Shown piece by piece: positions 1 through 8,613 of a stretch of 15,060 nucleotides of DNA. Source of the stretch: Haplosporangium gracile (lineage: Eukaryota; Mortierellomycota; Mortierellomycetes; Mortierellales; Mortierellaceae); assembly GCA_015499985.1 (NCBI GenBank), contig JAAAUF010000559.1, positions 12,820-27,879 of the forward strand, written 5' to 3'. The notes under the pieces are model-generated. The model was not told the DNA's origin. It did no database searches and worked only from the letters and a program-made list of their open reading frames with translations. Both the position numbers and the translations under genes were made by a program. Numbering within the stretch: the first letter of the stretch is position 1; each line of letters starts with the position of its first letter.

Positions 1-229
1 TTATATGAAATGTATTTGGCTGCCTAATAACTCAGCCACCAAACAGCGCCTTCTTTCTGACCTTGCCTCAAAGCCTTCTTTCGACACACCTTTTTTTCAG
101 TTACAACTCTCCCATTCTTTCAAGAAAGCCAAAAGGACCACCGCCAACAACGACAACCAACAAACCCGCGTTTCAGGAACAGTAGCGCCCATTCCACAAA
201 GGCATCGCCTTCCTTATTTTACTTCTACG
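1..229 (+). promoter_or_regulatory. 5' leader / proximal promoter of CPSF2
   Basis: This stretch lies directly before the CPSF2 start. It is C- and CT-rich, and after the two ATGs at 5 and 10 it has no ATG until the start codon at 230, as expected of a transcribed leader. The reading frame is open from 5 to 230, but the encoded residues are low-complexity and CPSF2 homologues begin at the 230 methionine. A run of T followed by CAG at about 91-100 resembles a 3' splice site, so a leader intron beginning outside the window is possible. No clear TATA element is seen. Confidence 0.5.
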
Positions 230-3200
230 ATGGAATCCAACTACATCCGCTTCACTGCCCTGTCTGGCGCAAAGTCGGAATCAGCCCTCTGCTACCTGCT
301 CGAAATCGATGAGGCAAAGATCTTGCTCGACTGTGGATGGAACGATGCCTTTGACGTCGAGGACCTCAAGCAGCTCAAGAGGTACGTACACACATTAACA
401 ATGTTTCCTTTCTGTGAGCAGGACTTTTTCATCCAGCTATGTTAACTTGCTCGTCAGCTATTTCGTATTGTCGCTAACCGCATTCTTTATTTCTTTTATC
501 TCGTTCGCGATCACCACGCACCCTGTTCTGGACCGGGTCAATGGAAACTTCGCCTAATACAAAAAAAAAACAGAGTGGCAAAGGACGTCGACGCGTGTTT
601 ACTCTCCCACGCAACACTCCATCACCTTGGAGCATTGGCGTATGCAAAGTCATACCTAGGTCTTCGAGCTCAAACCTACGCGACCTTCCCCGTCATGGAC
701 ATGGGTCGTCTCTCCCTTTACGACAGCTGGCAATCCAAACGAGCAACCGAAGACTTTACGACATTCAACCTTGAGGATATTGATCAGGCGTTCGAGTCGA
801 TTACTTGTCTGAGATACCAACAACCCACAGAACTGGTTGGCAAGTGTAAAGGGATTACGATTACGGCTTCTTCTGCGGGGCATACTGTTGGAGGTACCAT
901 TTGGAAGATCTCGAAAGATACAGAGTCAATCCTTTATGCCGTCGATTACAATCACCGAAAAGACAAGTAAGAGTATTTTGATGTATCTGGGGTATACCCT
1001 GCAAATTTTTTTTGTGAAGGGCAAGTACTAACAAATTAAGTGCCCATGCTGTCCATTGAATTTGTTAGACATTTGGATGGAACGATTCTACTTCAGACAG
1101 ACGGAAGCGCACCTCAGGAGTTTCAACGCCCATCGCTTATGATTACGGATGCCTTCAACGCCCAACAAATCCAACCGTCTCGACTCTCCCGCGATAAAGC
1201 ACTTTTAGGTAGCCATATACAACGCAGGAATAATCACCGAATATTTATCTATCATGACTTGCATGCTTTTATTAACGACTTACATTTGCATTGAAAAAAT
1301 GGCTTACTAGAATCAACGATAGCAACGCTGAACAGCAACGGATCGGTGCTCCTCCCAACAGACTCTTCGACACGCGTCCTGGAACTGGCGTACATGCTGG
1401 ACTCATACTGGATGGCATGCAGGATCCGGTACCCGCTCATCCTTCTCACCAACTTTTCGTACCGCACAGCACATTTCGCAACCTCAATGATGGAATGGAT
1501 GGGCGACACTGTCTCTTCTCAACTCACAGAGACACGCGAGAACCCCTTTCAGTTCAAGTACTTGCGTCTCTGTCAACGACTCAGCGATCTCGACAAATAC
1601 CCGGGTCCCAAAGTCGTCCTGGCTTCCAATCTTTCGATGGAGACTGGGTTTGCGAGAGAGGTCTTTTTAAAGATGGACTGGTCTACTAACCCGCAAAATA
1701 CACTTATCTTGACGGAGCGCGCTCTTCCTGGAGAATTGGCTCGGTACCTATATGATGAATGGAAGCAAGGGGTGGGAGAGTTGTCGCCCAAGGAGGTTGG
1801 AGGGGAGGTTCAGCTTGATAGCGTGCTCCGGTTAAAGGTTGATAAGAAGGTGTTGCTAGAGGGTCAGGAGCTGGCGGATTTCATGGCAGCACAGGAGGCA
1901 AGGTTGGAGCGAGAGCGTGCGGATGCGGCATTGTTGGAGCGGAATCGGAGGACGCTGTTGGAGGAGGAGAGCGACAGTGATGAAGATGAAGGCTCGATTG
2001 ACGGAGATTCGCATGTAGCCGAGATTGATATGCTATTGACGAAATCGGGAAGCCACGATGTGTACATGAAGGACGCTACCAAATCAGGGGGTTTCTTCAA
2101 GCAGACGCAGAGTTACCGGATGTTCCCTTATGTCGAGCGCAGGAAGAAGATTGATGACTATGGAGAGTCGATTGTGGTGGAACACTTCTTGAGCGTCTCT
2201 TCGACTGCTCCTCAGGAGGGCGGCCGTGCACTGAATGGCAAGGATGTGGATGCGAATGGCGACTCGCGGATGCGTGCTGGGGATGATCAGGACGATGTAA
2301 CAATGATGGGTGACGAGAATGGTGATGTCAAGGATACGCTGATGGATCCTGACATGATTCACCCCGAGGACAGTTTGCCCTCTAAGTACGTTAGTTCCCA
2401 GGAGGATGTTGCCGTTCGCTGCAAGGTCCGATATGTCGATCTGGAGGGTCGTGCTGACGAGAGTGCCATGAAGACTATTCTTCAAGCCATTGCACCCCGA
2501 AAGTTGGTAGGTTACTTGAATTTTGACGTCAGTTTGGAAGACATTGGGAAAATATGGATCCTAATTAACGCCTTGCGCTTCATGGAAATATCAAATACAG
2601 ATTCTTGTACACGGAACAGAACGGGGTACGAAGGCACTCTGCGAGACATACTTGGAGGTATCAGATCTGACGCGAGAGATCTATACACCGGGCGTGGGCG
2701 AGATCCTGAACGTCTCGGAAGTCACCAACATGTACAAGATCAACCTGACAGATGCTCTATTGAGCTCATTGATGTTCTCGAGGTTGGGCGAGTACGATCT
2801 GGCGTACTTGGTTGGTCAGGTCCAAATCCCTGCAGGGTCTACGGCACCTGTGCTGAGCATGCCTGCGGTTATTGGTAACCAGGAGAGTGCCGCTGGTGCA
2901 AAGAGATTGACTGCTGGGACTGGAGACGCTATGGTTGTCGAGGATCAGTCGCCAGCAGGAGCGGCGTCACAACAGCAACAGGGACTTCTTGAACACGGTG
3001 TCGCCTTGTCAGCAGCAGCAGATACATCCTCAGCGACCGCTTCAACCTCTGCGGCTCTCGTTGCACAACAACAGCAATTACAGCAACAACAACTGGAGAT
3101 GCTGGCACGCGAACACCAACCCGTCTTCGTGGGCGACATTCGGTTAACAGAGTTCAAGAACCGGGTCTTGAGACAGGCCGGGATCGAGGCTGAGTTTATG

Positions 3201-3344
3201 GGCGAGGGAGTTCTGGTCTGCAATGGTGTGGTCGCTGTCCGCAAGGTCGAGGAGACAGGCCAGATCCTATTGGAGGGGTCTCCTATGAGTAATGATTATT
3301 ATGAGGTCCGGCGGTTGTTGTATTCGCAGTTTGCGCTCTTGTAA
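230..3344 (+). CDS. CPSF2: Cleavage and polyadenylation specificity factor subunit 2 (CPSF100/Cft2), 5 exons
   Basis: Joined exons 230-381, 574-966, 1069-1208, 1311-2506 and 2601-3344 give 874 aa; every junction keeps frame and restores family-conserved sequence. The protein is the non-catalytic partner of the CPSF73 nuclease in the nuclear complex that cleaves pre-mRNA before polyadenylation. In order: metallo-beta-lactamase fold (about 1-200, with FTALSGAKSESALCYLLEID at the N-terminus and AGHTVGGTIWKI at 152-163), beta-CASP region (about 235-370, PKVVLAS), an acidic insert (EEESDSDEDE), the conserved GGFFKQ..YRMFPY block, the RMMBL segment crossing the exon 4/5 junction (PRKL|ILVHG), and the C-terminal domain ending YSQFALL. 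The metal-binding motif is degenerate (H63-A-T-L-H-H68), as is usual for CPSF100, so it is probably not a nuclease. It is about 90 residues longer than human CPSF2 (782), through acidic and Gln/Ala-rich inserts. The start at 230 has A at -3 and matches homologues. Confidence 0.95.
382..573 (+). other. CPSF2 intron 1 (192 nt)
   Basis: The donor is AAGAG|GTACGT and the acceptor AAACAG|AGTGGC. A CCTAATAC branch-like element sits at 553-560, about 16 nt before the acceptor. Splicing rebuilds a split Arg codon (AG|A) and joins LKQLKR to VAKDVDACLLSH, matching the CPSF2 family. It is the longest intron of the gene. Confidence 0.9.
967..1068 (+). other. CPSF2 intron 2 (102 nt)
   Basis: The donor is ACAA|GTAAGA and the acceptor TTAG|ACATTTGG. 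A perfect TACTAAC branch sequence lies at 1026-1032. Splicing restores a split Lys codon (AA|A) and joins NHRKD-K to HLDG, matching the conserved beta-lactamase core of CPSF2. Confidence 0.93.
1209..1310 (+). other. CPSF2 intron 3 (102 nt)
   Basis: The donor is TTAG|GTAGCC and the acceptor TACTAG|AATCA. An ATTAAC branch-like element at 1271-1276 lies about 34 nt before the acceptor. Splicing makes a split Glu codon (G|AA) and joins DKALL-E to STIATLNSNGSVLLPTDSS, the start of the beta-CASP region. Confidence 0.9.
2507..2600 (+). other. CPSF2 intron 4 (94 nt)
   Basis: The donor is AAGTTG|GTAGGT and the acceptor ATACAG|ATTCTT, phase 0. A CTAATTAAC branch-like element lies at 2561-2569. Splicing joins APRKL to ILVHGTERGTKALCETYL, which recreates the RMMBL signature. 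Unspliced reading loses homology at once. The intron contains the palindrome TGACGTCA at 2524-2531, which I treat as chance. Confidence 0.93.
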
Positions 3345-3348
3345 TAAA
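3343..3348 (+). terminator. AATAAA poly(A) signal overlapping the CPSF2 stop codon
   Basis: The canonical AATAAA hexamer uses the last two bases of the TAA stop codon (TAATAAA). A TATGTA element, of the type found near fungal poly(A) sites, lies at 3399-3404. If the hexamer is used, the 3' UTR would be only a few tens of bases. Use of this signal is inferred, not shown. Confidence 0.55.
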
Positions 3349-3568
3349 ATCAAACGTACACACATACAAATAGATATAAATCATACAAGGAGTAAACATA
3401 TGTAGATTTGAAAAATGAAAACTTTTTATGCAGTTGATGAAAGGAAACGTGATGGGAGATAGGCAGGTGTACTTGAATGGGGCAAAGGTATATAGAATGA
3501 ATCAGGAGAACAAGATTTTGCAATGTGTGTGGGCGTGTGAGAGTTTAAAAAGGGAGTTGTTATTATGT
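3345..3568. other. Convergent intergenic region between CPSF2 and gene 2
   Basis: These 224 bases separate the stop codons of two convergent genes. The part next to CPSF2 is AT-rich (3345-3430) and probably holds its 3' end. I see no canonical AATAAA for the minus-strand gene; CATAAA-like variants occur but are weak. Overlap of the two 3' UTRs is likely. Confidence 0.5.
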
Positions 3569-5806
3569 TCAAGGAGAATGAGAAGCGTTAGGGAAGGAGC
3601 TGATAAGGTCAGAATTTGATCTGTCCATAGTAGGAACGCGTAATGACGGTTCTGGCGAGGGTGTACACCGACGCGAGTCGGCAAATGGATCCTCCGAACG
3701 ATGATGCTGGTCCTGATCCTGATCGAGTACAATCTCGTTAGAATCAAAGGTCTTAAAGGGATCGTTGGTCGACGTCAAAGAGGGTACAGAGCTCGTCCTC
3801 CGACTCATCATCGACTCTGTGTCTCCATGATGATGACACCGCTGGTGATGCTCCCGTTGTTGTTGAGCATAGTACTCGTGCTGGTGTTGAACCTGCAGCT
3901 GCTGAAGATGCATCCGTTCCAGGAACTCTTCCTCACTGAACGGACAGCTATCCTGTGCACTCGATAGACTAGGCGTCATGGTCCTGGTCGAGATGCCATC
4001 ACCAAACGACGTATTCAACGTATCCCGACGGTATGGTTCCCGCTGTTGGTACTGTTCATAGAGATGGTGCCGTGACGTGTCCATAGTGCCGCCTGCAGAT
4101 CCGTCCACGCTCCCTGTGGTCCGTAGACTGAGGATATCGGCCATCCTCGAATCCGAATCCCGACTCTGGTCACCAAAGATCGACCCCTCATCGTACCCAT
4201 ACATGTCACTATCATCATCCAGTCCGCGCGTAGGTGAATGACCCTCCAGACGACGCTCTGCCCTTGCGGCCATGGAAGCATTCCAGTACTTACGCACCAC
4301 CGAGGAATCATCGCCATCGACGCTTGACCCCAATGAAGACATGGTATAGTGGGATGTGACCATGTATGGCAAGGATGATCGGCGCTTGTGAGACGAGGCG
4401 GCGGTCGTGTCACCAAGGAGTGCCATCTGAGGCACGGTCACAGCATCCAACTGTCCAACGCCAGCTCCGACGGCCATTGATCTAACCCGAGTCTCAGTAG
4501 TGCCATCGTTCGATACAGTTGCAGCTGCAGCTGCAGATGCAGTCATGGTCGATGCTGCATATCGCTTCTCCAAGTCCCCACTGCTCTGCTGCATGTCGTC
4601 GTTGTCAAAATCATCCTCGTCTTCATCCTCCATCTTGTAAAAATACCCCTCCTTGGGCTTGTGCCCCAGACGGCGCTTCTTTTCCTTCATCACACCGTCG
4701 GCACCACCAGTTCCCGGCGCTGCACCTCCAGAGATAAGCTCCTCAGATCGAGAGGCCAGCTTCTGGTTCCTCCTCATGCGTCGCCGTCTCATCACCAGCA
4801 AAGGTACCACAACCGTTGCCAAGCCCGCAAAAACTCCGACAGAAAGTAGCGTGGCCTTCAGAGCCGCGCTGTTATCATGCTTCTCAGCTGTAGGTCCGAC
4901 AGGCGGAGATACTCCTCCATTGGGAAATGTTGGCAGTGGAGGCAAATCCGGGTGGGAGGTTTGGACAGCTGGCGAAAAAGCTGCTCCTGCGCTGCCTGAA
5001 CCACTCGAAGACGTCCCGGTACTAGGATCGACTTTGAGGCTTGGCCCGGTGGTGGCCGTACTAGGAGGTAGTACGGTGGGAGATGTGGTGACTCCTTCTG
5101 TAGAACGGACGGTTGGGACGATGAGAGGAGCAGGGGTGTTGGTCGGAGGAGGGGGCAGAGTGTTTGTCGGTGGGATCAGCGAATTGGCGGAGGTCGTGGG
5201 TGGAGGCATCTTGTAGGAGTTCGGTGTAGTAGTTAACGATGGCGTGGCTTGCGTGACGAATGGATCGACAGAGAAGACACAGGCATCCTCATCCTGAAAG
5301 GCCCCACCCCACCCCTGAGCAACCATCCGGACAGCTGCGGCACCAACTAAGGGTCCACAGTCTGGCAGGTTGAAGGTGAAGCGGGCGGTTGGCCAGATGG
5401 CAGTATTGCTGAAGAGGGTCCCGATCTCGCGCCAGATATTGTATTCGGATCCCGAGTAGTCGATACAGTAGATCAGGGCGGTGAGGGAGTCGTACATGTA
5501 CGAATCCATGGTGGCGAGTGACCAGCTCAGGGTCATGGATGTCCCCGAGGAGACCATGATCTCTGGATTATTGGTGGACGTACATGTGAAGGCATGGGCG
5601 AATAAGGAAGACGAAAAAGAGGAAAATGAGATCTTGTTGTTGTGAGTTGGTGGTGGGCTGAGGAGAAGGATTGAGACCGCAAAGAGCGACTGACGGAGCC
5701 GTCTGTGGCGAGTCGAGGGTGACGGCCGTTTGCGTTGATTTGAGTGTGAAGTGTAAGATAAAGGAGAAGGAGTCAAAGGAGGAGAGGGTGTAGAGAAGAA
5801 AGCCAT
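3569..5806 (-). CDS. Single-pass membrane protein with small Cys-containing ectodomain, Pro/Thr stalk and long Ser-rich tail (sensor-like)
   Basis: An uninterrupted 745-codon frame. I do not recognise a named family. Residues 1-36 are basic and Ser/Pro-rich, followed by a hydrophobic stretch (40-50) and a possible signal cleavage near AHA72|FTC. Residues 73-182 look like a small beta-sandwich with four cysteines (C75, C114, C150, C176), which could form two disulfides. A Pro/Thr/Ser stalk (183-313) suits O-mannosylation. One transmembrane helix (about 316-339) is followed by a basic stop-transfer (MRRRRMRR). The cytosolic tail (340-745) has an acidic patch (393-404), RRSSLP (475-480), RRTSSVP (669-675), a Gln/His-rich stretch (633-660), and DPF at 682-684 and 706-708. 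The layout recalls fungal cell-wall sensors of the Wsc/Mid2 type, but no WSC cysteine pattern is present. The start has G at -3 and is the first ATG after a 0.7-kb ATG-free leader; the long pre-signal region is odd, so an upstream intron or altered start cannot be excluded. Confidence 0.85.
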   Translation of the reverse strand: MAFFSTPSPPLTPSPLSYTSHSNQRKRPSPSTRHRRLRQSLFAVSILLLSPPPTHNNKISFSSFSSSLFAHAFTCTSTNNPEIMVSSGTSMTLSWSLATMDSYMYDSLTALIYCIDYSGSEYNIWREIGTLFSNTAIWPTARFTFNLPDCGPLVGAAAVRMVAQGWGGAFQDEDACVFSVDPFVTQATPSLTTTPNSYKMPPPTTSANSLIPPTNTLPPPPTNTPAPLIVPTVRSTEGVTTSPTVLPPSTATTGPSLKVDPSTGTSSSGSGSAGAAFSPAVQTSHPDLPPLPTFPNGGVSPPVGPTAEKHDNSAALKATLLSVGVFAGLATVVVPLLVMRRRRMRRNQKLASRSEELISGGAAPGTGGADGVMKEKKRRLGHKPKEGYFYKMEDEDEDDFDNDDMQQSSGDLEKRYAASTMTASAAAAATVSNDGTTETRVRSMAVGAGVGQLDAVTVPQMALLGDTTAASSHKRRSSLPYMVTSHYTMSSLGSSVDGDDSSVVRKYWNASMAARAERRLEGHSPTRGLDDDSDMYGYDEGSIFGDQSRDSDSRMADILSLRTTGSVDGSAGGTMDTSRHHLYEQYQQREPYRRDTLNTSFGDGISTRTMTPSLSSAQDSCPFSEEEFLERMHLQQLQVQHQHEYYAQQQREHHQRCHHHGDTESMMSRRTSSVPSLTSTNDPFKTFDSNEIVLDQDQDQHHRSEDPFADSRRCTPSPEPSLRVPTMDRSNSDLISSFPNASHSP

Positions 5807-5988
5807 TGCTGGAGTGGGAATGTGCAGGGGTCAATAAAGAATATAAATAAAGGGGGAAAACGGCTGTTGTTCGAAGGAACAAGGGTGGATGATGAGTGGA
5901 CGCCTAAGTTATTATTTACGGAGCGTGATGGGGAGAATTAAAAATAAATTAAACGACAAGCAGAAAAATGAGGGCAGTGGCTGCACAA

Positions 5989-6009
5989 GTGTGTGTGTGT
6001 GTGTGTGTG
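5989..6009. repeat. (GT)10 microsatellite
   Basis: Ten GT dinucleotides run from 5989 to 6008 plus one G. Alternating purine-pyrimidine sequence of this kind can adopt Z-DNA. It lies inside the presumed leader of the minus-strand gene. Confidence 0.97.
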
Positions 6010-6060
6010 AGCGGTGGAGGAAGGAGGAAAAGGGGGGGAGAGAAATTCGACCGAGAAGGT

Positions 6061-6092
<32 letters not shown>

Positions 6093-6108
6093 AAGAGAGA
6101 GAGAGGGG
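6061..6108. repeat. (GA)11 microsatellite and flanking GA-rich tract
   Basis: Eleven perfect GA units (6061-6082) continue as imperfect GA/GGGA/GAAA units to about 6104. It is the core of a polypurine block on the plus strand that could form a triplex. Confidence 0.95.
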
Positions 6109-8112
6109 CGTAAACAAACAAGGTGAGGAGAGGAATGAGTGAGAAGGCCGTGATGGCAAATAAAAGAGAGTGTGAGATGAATGCGCAATAACGAAGGGTG
6201 AAGGGCGGAGGTGGAGGAGGAGTTGCAAGCACACCGAGCCACTCCGAAGAGGCAGGACGAAGTTGAAGGAGGGAGGGAAAAAAGGAAGTAGAAGAACGGA
6301 CGAGGAAAGAAGGGAAGAAGAGGGAAAGGGTAGTGGAGGAGAAGGATGGCGGTGAGGAAGGAGAGGAGGGGGAGAGTGAAAGGGAAAAGAGAAAAAGAGA
6401 ACAAGAGAAAAGAGAAAGAGACAAAAAGAGAAAGAAAGAAAGAGAGAGAGATAGGAAGGAATCCAGTGAAAGTCAGAGAATGAGAGGGAGGAGTTCAATT
6501 GGCCAAAGAGAAGAGAACATAAAAGAATAGAGTGACCATGGATGACAGAAGTAAAATTGGGTTCACTCATGGTTTACTCATAATCATAACAGACACATGC
6601 CCTCCTCCGCTTGGACCGTGTTCTGGACCATTTGTTTGTCTGGTGTAGACATGGGCCACCGCTGAACTGTCAAGTGTCTTTGGTATTTGACACAGCGGCG
6701 TAACTGAAGAGGTAGAAGCCGATAGACGAAGCCAAGAGAAAGGTGGGAAGACGGACGGGGGCACAGACAACAAACATTTGAGTTTCTCTTTGCCTTGCTG
6801 CAATCTCTCTTCTCTCTTTCTATCTCTCTCTCGCTTTTTTCCCATTCTCACTTTTCACTGTTGACATCCTCTCCCTATCTCTCTGACACACACGCGCGCA
6901 CAATTTCACACACCCACATTAAAGTTAACGCATGCGCTCTGTCGTTTGTTGGCGTGGTGGTGAGAACTTATTCTCGTCGGCGAATCCTCATTGGGTCTTT
7001 ATGTTTGAAAAAAGTGTGTCCATGGACTTGACGACTAAATGTAAACAGAACATTGACAAACGACAACAAAAAATAAGAGCTTCAAAACAGATGAAAGTAG
7101 GGTGAAAGTAAAGAGAAATGGCGAACACAAGAGGAAAAGCGAGAAAGAAAAAAAAAAAGAGCCTTGATCGAGGTAAAGTTGGTTGTTGTTGTTGTTTGAT
7201 GAGAGCACTTGCCGTCTTTCTCTTCTTTGTTTGACTTTTGTTCTTTTTTCACAACAGCAGCAACGACAATGACAACAACGAACATCGGTTGAAAGAATAG
7301 TAAATGTTGGTTGACATTGTTATCTGTATGTTGGTCTTTCACCTCTCATTCAAGAACTTTCAGGCGACAAAAAATTCGTCAGTTGAATAGACTTCTCATC
7401 AAAACAAAACAAGAAAATGAAAGCGTGAATATAAAATTCAAGGTGCAAGGGTGCACACCAGCAACTGTGAATGAGCTCAATTGGCTTGCCACAAGTCGAA
7501 GAAGCTGTTTCTGTCAGCAAAGCAGAACTAACATCTCCCAATCAATTCCTAAAAGACAAAACCCGAGGGCTCTTACTTTTTTTGTTTTGTTTGTTTTGTT
7601 TTCTGTCTGCATCAACTCTGTTTTTTTCTTACATCTTTTTTCGTCAATTCTATTTTCGTTCATTGCTCGCCTACTTGCTTTCCTGCCTGTCATCCAATGT
7701 TTGCCATGGCTGACAGCAATATTCACCTGTCTATTCGTCCATCTATTCGGCTTCGTGTGAATTGGCAAGACCATCTTCTCCTCTGGATCTCGATTTTCAT
7801 TATTGTTTTCTTTTGTGTTAATTGCTAATTGATGCAAGGACGCCGCCGCTATCCCTTTTCATATTACTACCCCCGCCTCGTGTCTTTTGTAGAGACTAGC
7901 GAAATATTATGTACTTCTCTAACATTTCATTGCCGATAGCCAATTGCATCTCCTCTGCTCCTAATTACCTTTTTCCCTTCGCGACCCAATCTCAAAAACA
8001 AACATTACCAAGATACGAAAGAGGATCCCAAAGAGTCATCAAATTACAAACGCCACTGCATTGCACCGAGCCAGAAAAAAAAGGGGCACCGAATGCCAAA
8101 ACATGTCCACCC

Positions 8113-8140
8113 AAAAAAAAAAAAAAAAATAAAAAAATAA
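8113..8140. repeat. A-rich homopolymer tract (A17-T-A7-T-AA)
   Basis: Seventeen A residues (8113-8129) are followed by T, A7, T and AA. I see no flanking target-site duplication or retroelement sequence, so it is recorded as a simple homopolymer tract. Confidence 0.9.
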
Positions 8141-8570
8141 ACAAACATGCATCCTGCATTTTTTGGTTTTGGTGGGGGCATGAGGCCAATGGGCATTTCT
8201 GGTTTTTGACAAGCATGGAGGGTGGAGGAATGGGATGCAATGCATGTAGAATGTAGAAAAAGGAGAAGACTCCACAAATTAACACTTCGTTTGAGTTCAC
8301 TTTCTCTCTTTTTTCGGTGTCTTGTGGGCTTTCACTTTTTCGTCTTTCATTCACCTCATGTCCGATCGTTTCAACAAGGTTGGGCCACAAAGAAAGTCAA
8401 AGATAAAGCCCATAAACCTTGGTTGCACATAGAATCAAGAAAAGTAGAAAGAAGGAAGCTTGGGAATCCGACTCAACCTCGTCTTTCGACTTTTTCTCTC
8501 GTTCAAAAGAATAAGAGGTCATTCGTCGGTCAGTCGGGATGTAAAAAAGATAGAGAAAAAAAAACAGCCG

Positions 8571-8613
8571 GCATGCAGTCATGGTAAAGGTAAACCATAG
8601 CATGCAGCCATAG
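8571..8613. repeat. Imperfect 14-nt direct repeat (GCATGCAGYCATRG) flanking a short inverted repeat
   Basis: The copies at 8571-8584 and 8600-8613 match at 12 of 14 positions, each containing the palindrome GCATGC. Between them ATGGT and ACCAT can pair across a short loop. It may be a paired protein-binding site or chance. Confidence 0.6.

Larger units (their letters stand above)
5807..6530 (-). promoter_or_regulatory. Pyrimidine-rich (coding strand), ATG-free leader/promoter of the sensor-like gene
   Basis: The plus strand is strongly purine-rich from about 6009 to 6530, so the transcribed strand of gene 2 reads CT-rich. On the minus strand no ATG occurs from 6517 down to the start codon at 5806 (the nearest is at 6518-6520), consistent with a long 5' UTR under selection against upstream starts, though the low C content of the plus strand also makes ATG rare there. 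The frames open here encode only Ser/Leu/Phe/Pro low-complexity sequence and are not genes. Confidence 0.55.

Noticed and set aside
5..229. In-frame N-terminal extension of CPSF2 from the ATG at 5
   Set aside because: The frame is open but encodes low-complexity residues not found in the family; homologues begin at the methionine at 230, which has good start context.
2524..2531. TGACGTCA (CRE palindrome) in CPSF2 intron 4
   Set aside because: A single 8-mer inside an intron is compatible with chance and has no promoter context.
4653..5216. 187-codon plus-strand frame inside gene 2
   Set aside because: It is antisense to the membrane helix and stalk of gene 2, Gly/Val-rich as expected from the complement of Pro/Thr codons, and has no recognisable features.
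5842..5849. TATAAATA close to gene 2
   Set aside because: It reads as a TATA box on the plus strand, away from gene 2, with no gene in that direction; it lies about 40 nt before the gene 2 start, too near for its own long leader.
5912..6570. Overlapping minus-strand frames of 150-210 codons
   Set aside because: They arise from the polypyrimidine strand, encode Ser/Leu/Phe/Pro runs in all three frames, and most do not begin with ATG.
8113..8140. A-rich tract as the tail of a retroelement
   Set aside because: No reverse-transcriptase or SINE-like sequence and no flanking target-site duplication could be found.
7992..8390. Minus-strand frame of 132 codons with a Phe run
   Set aside because: The Phe run comes from the A17 tract, the other two minus-strand frames are also open, and no domain is visible.
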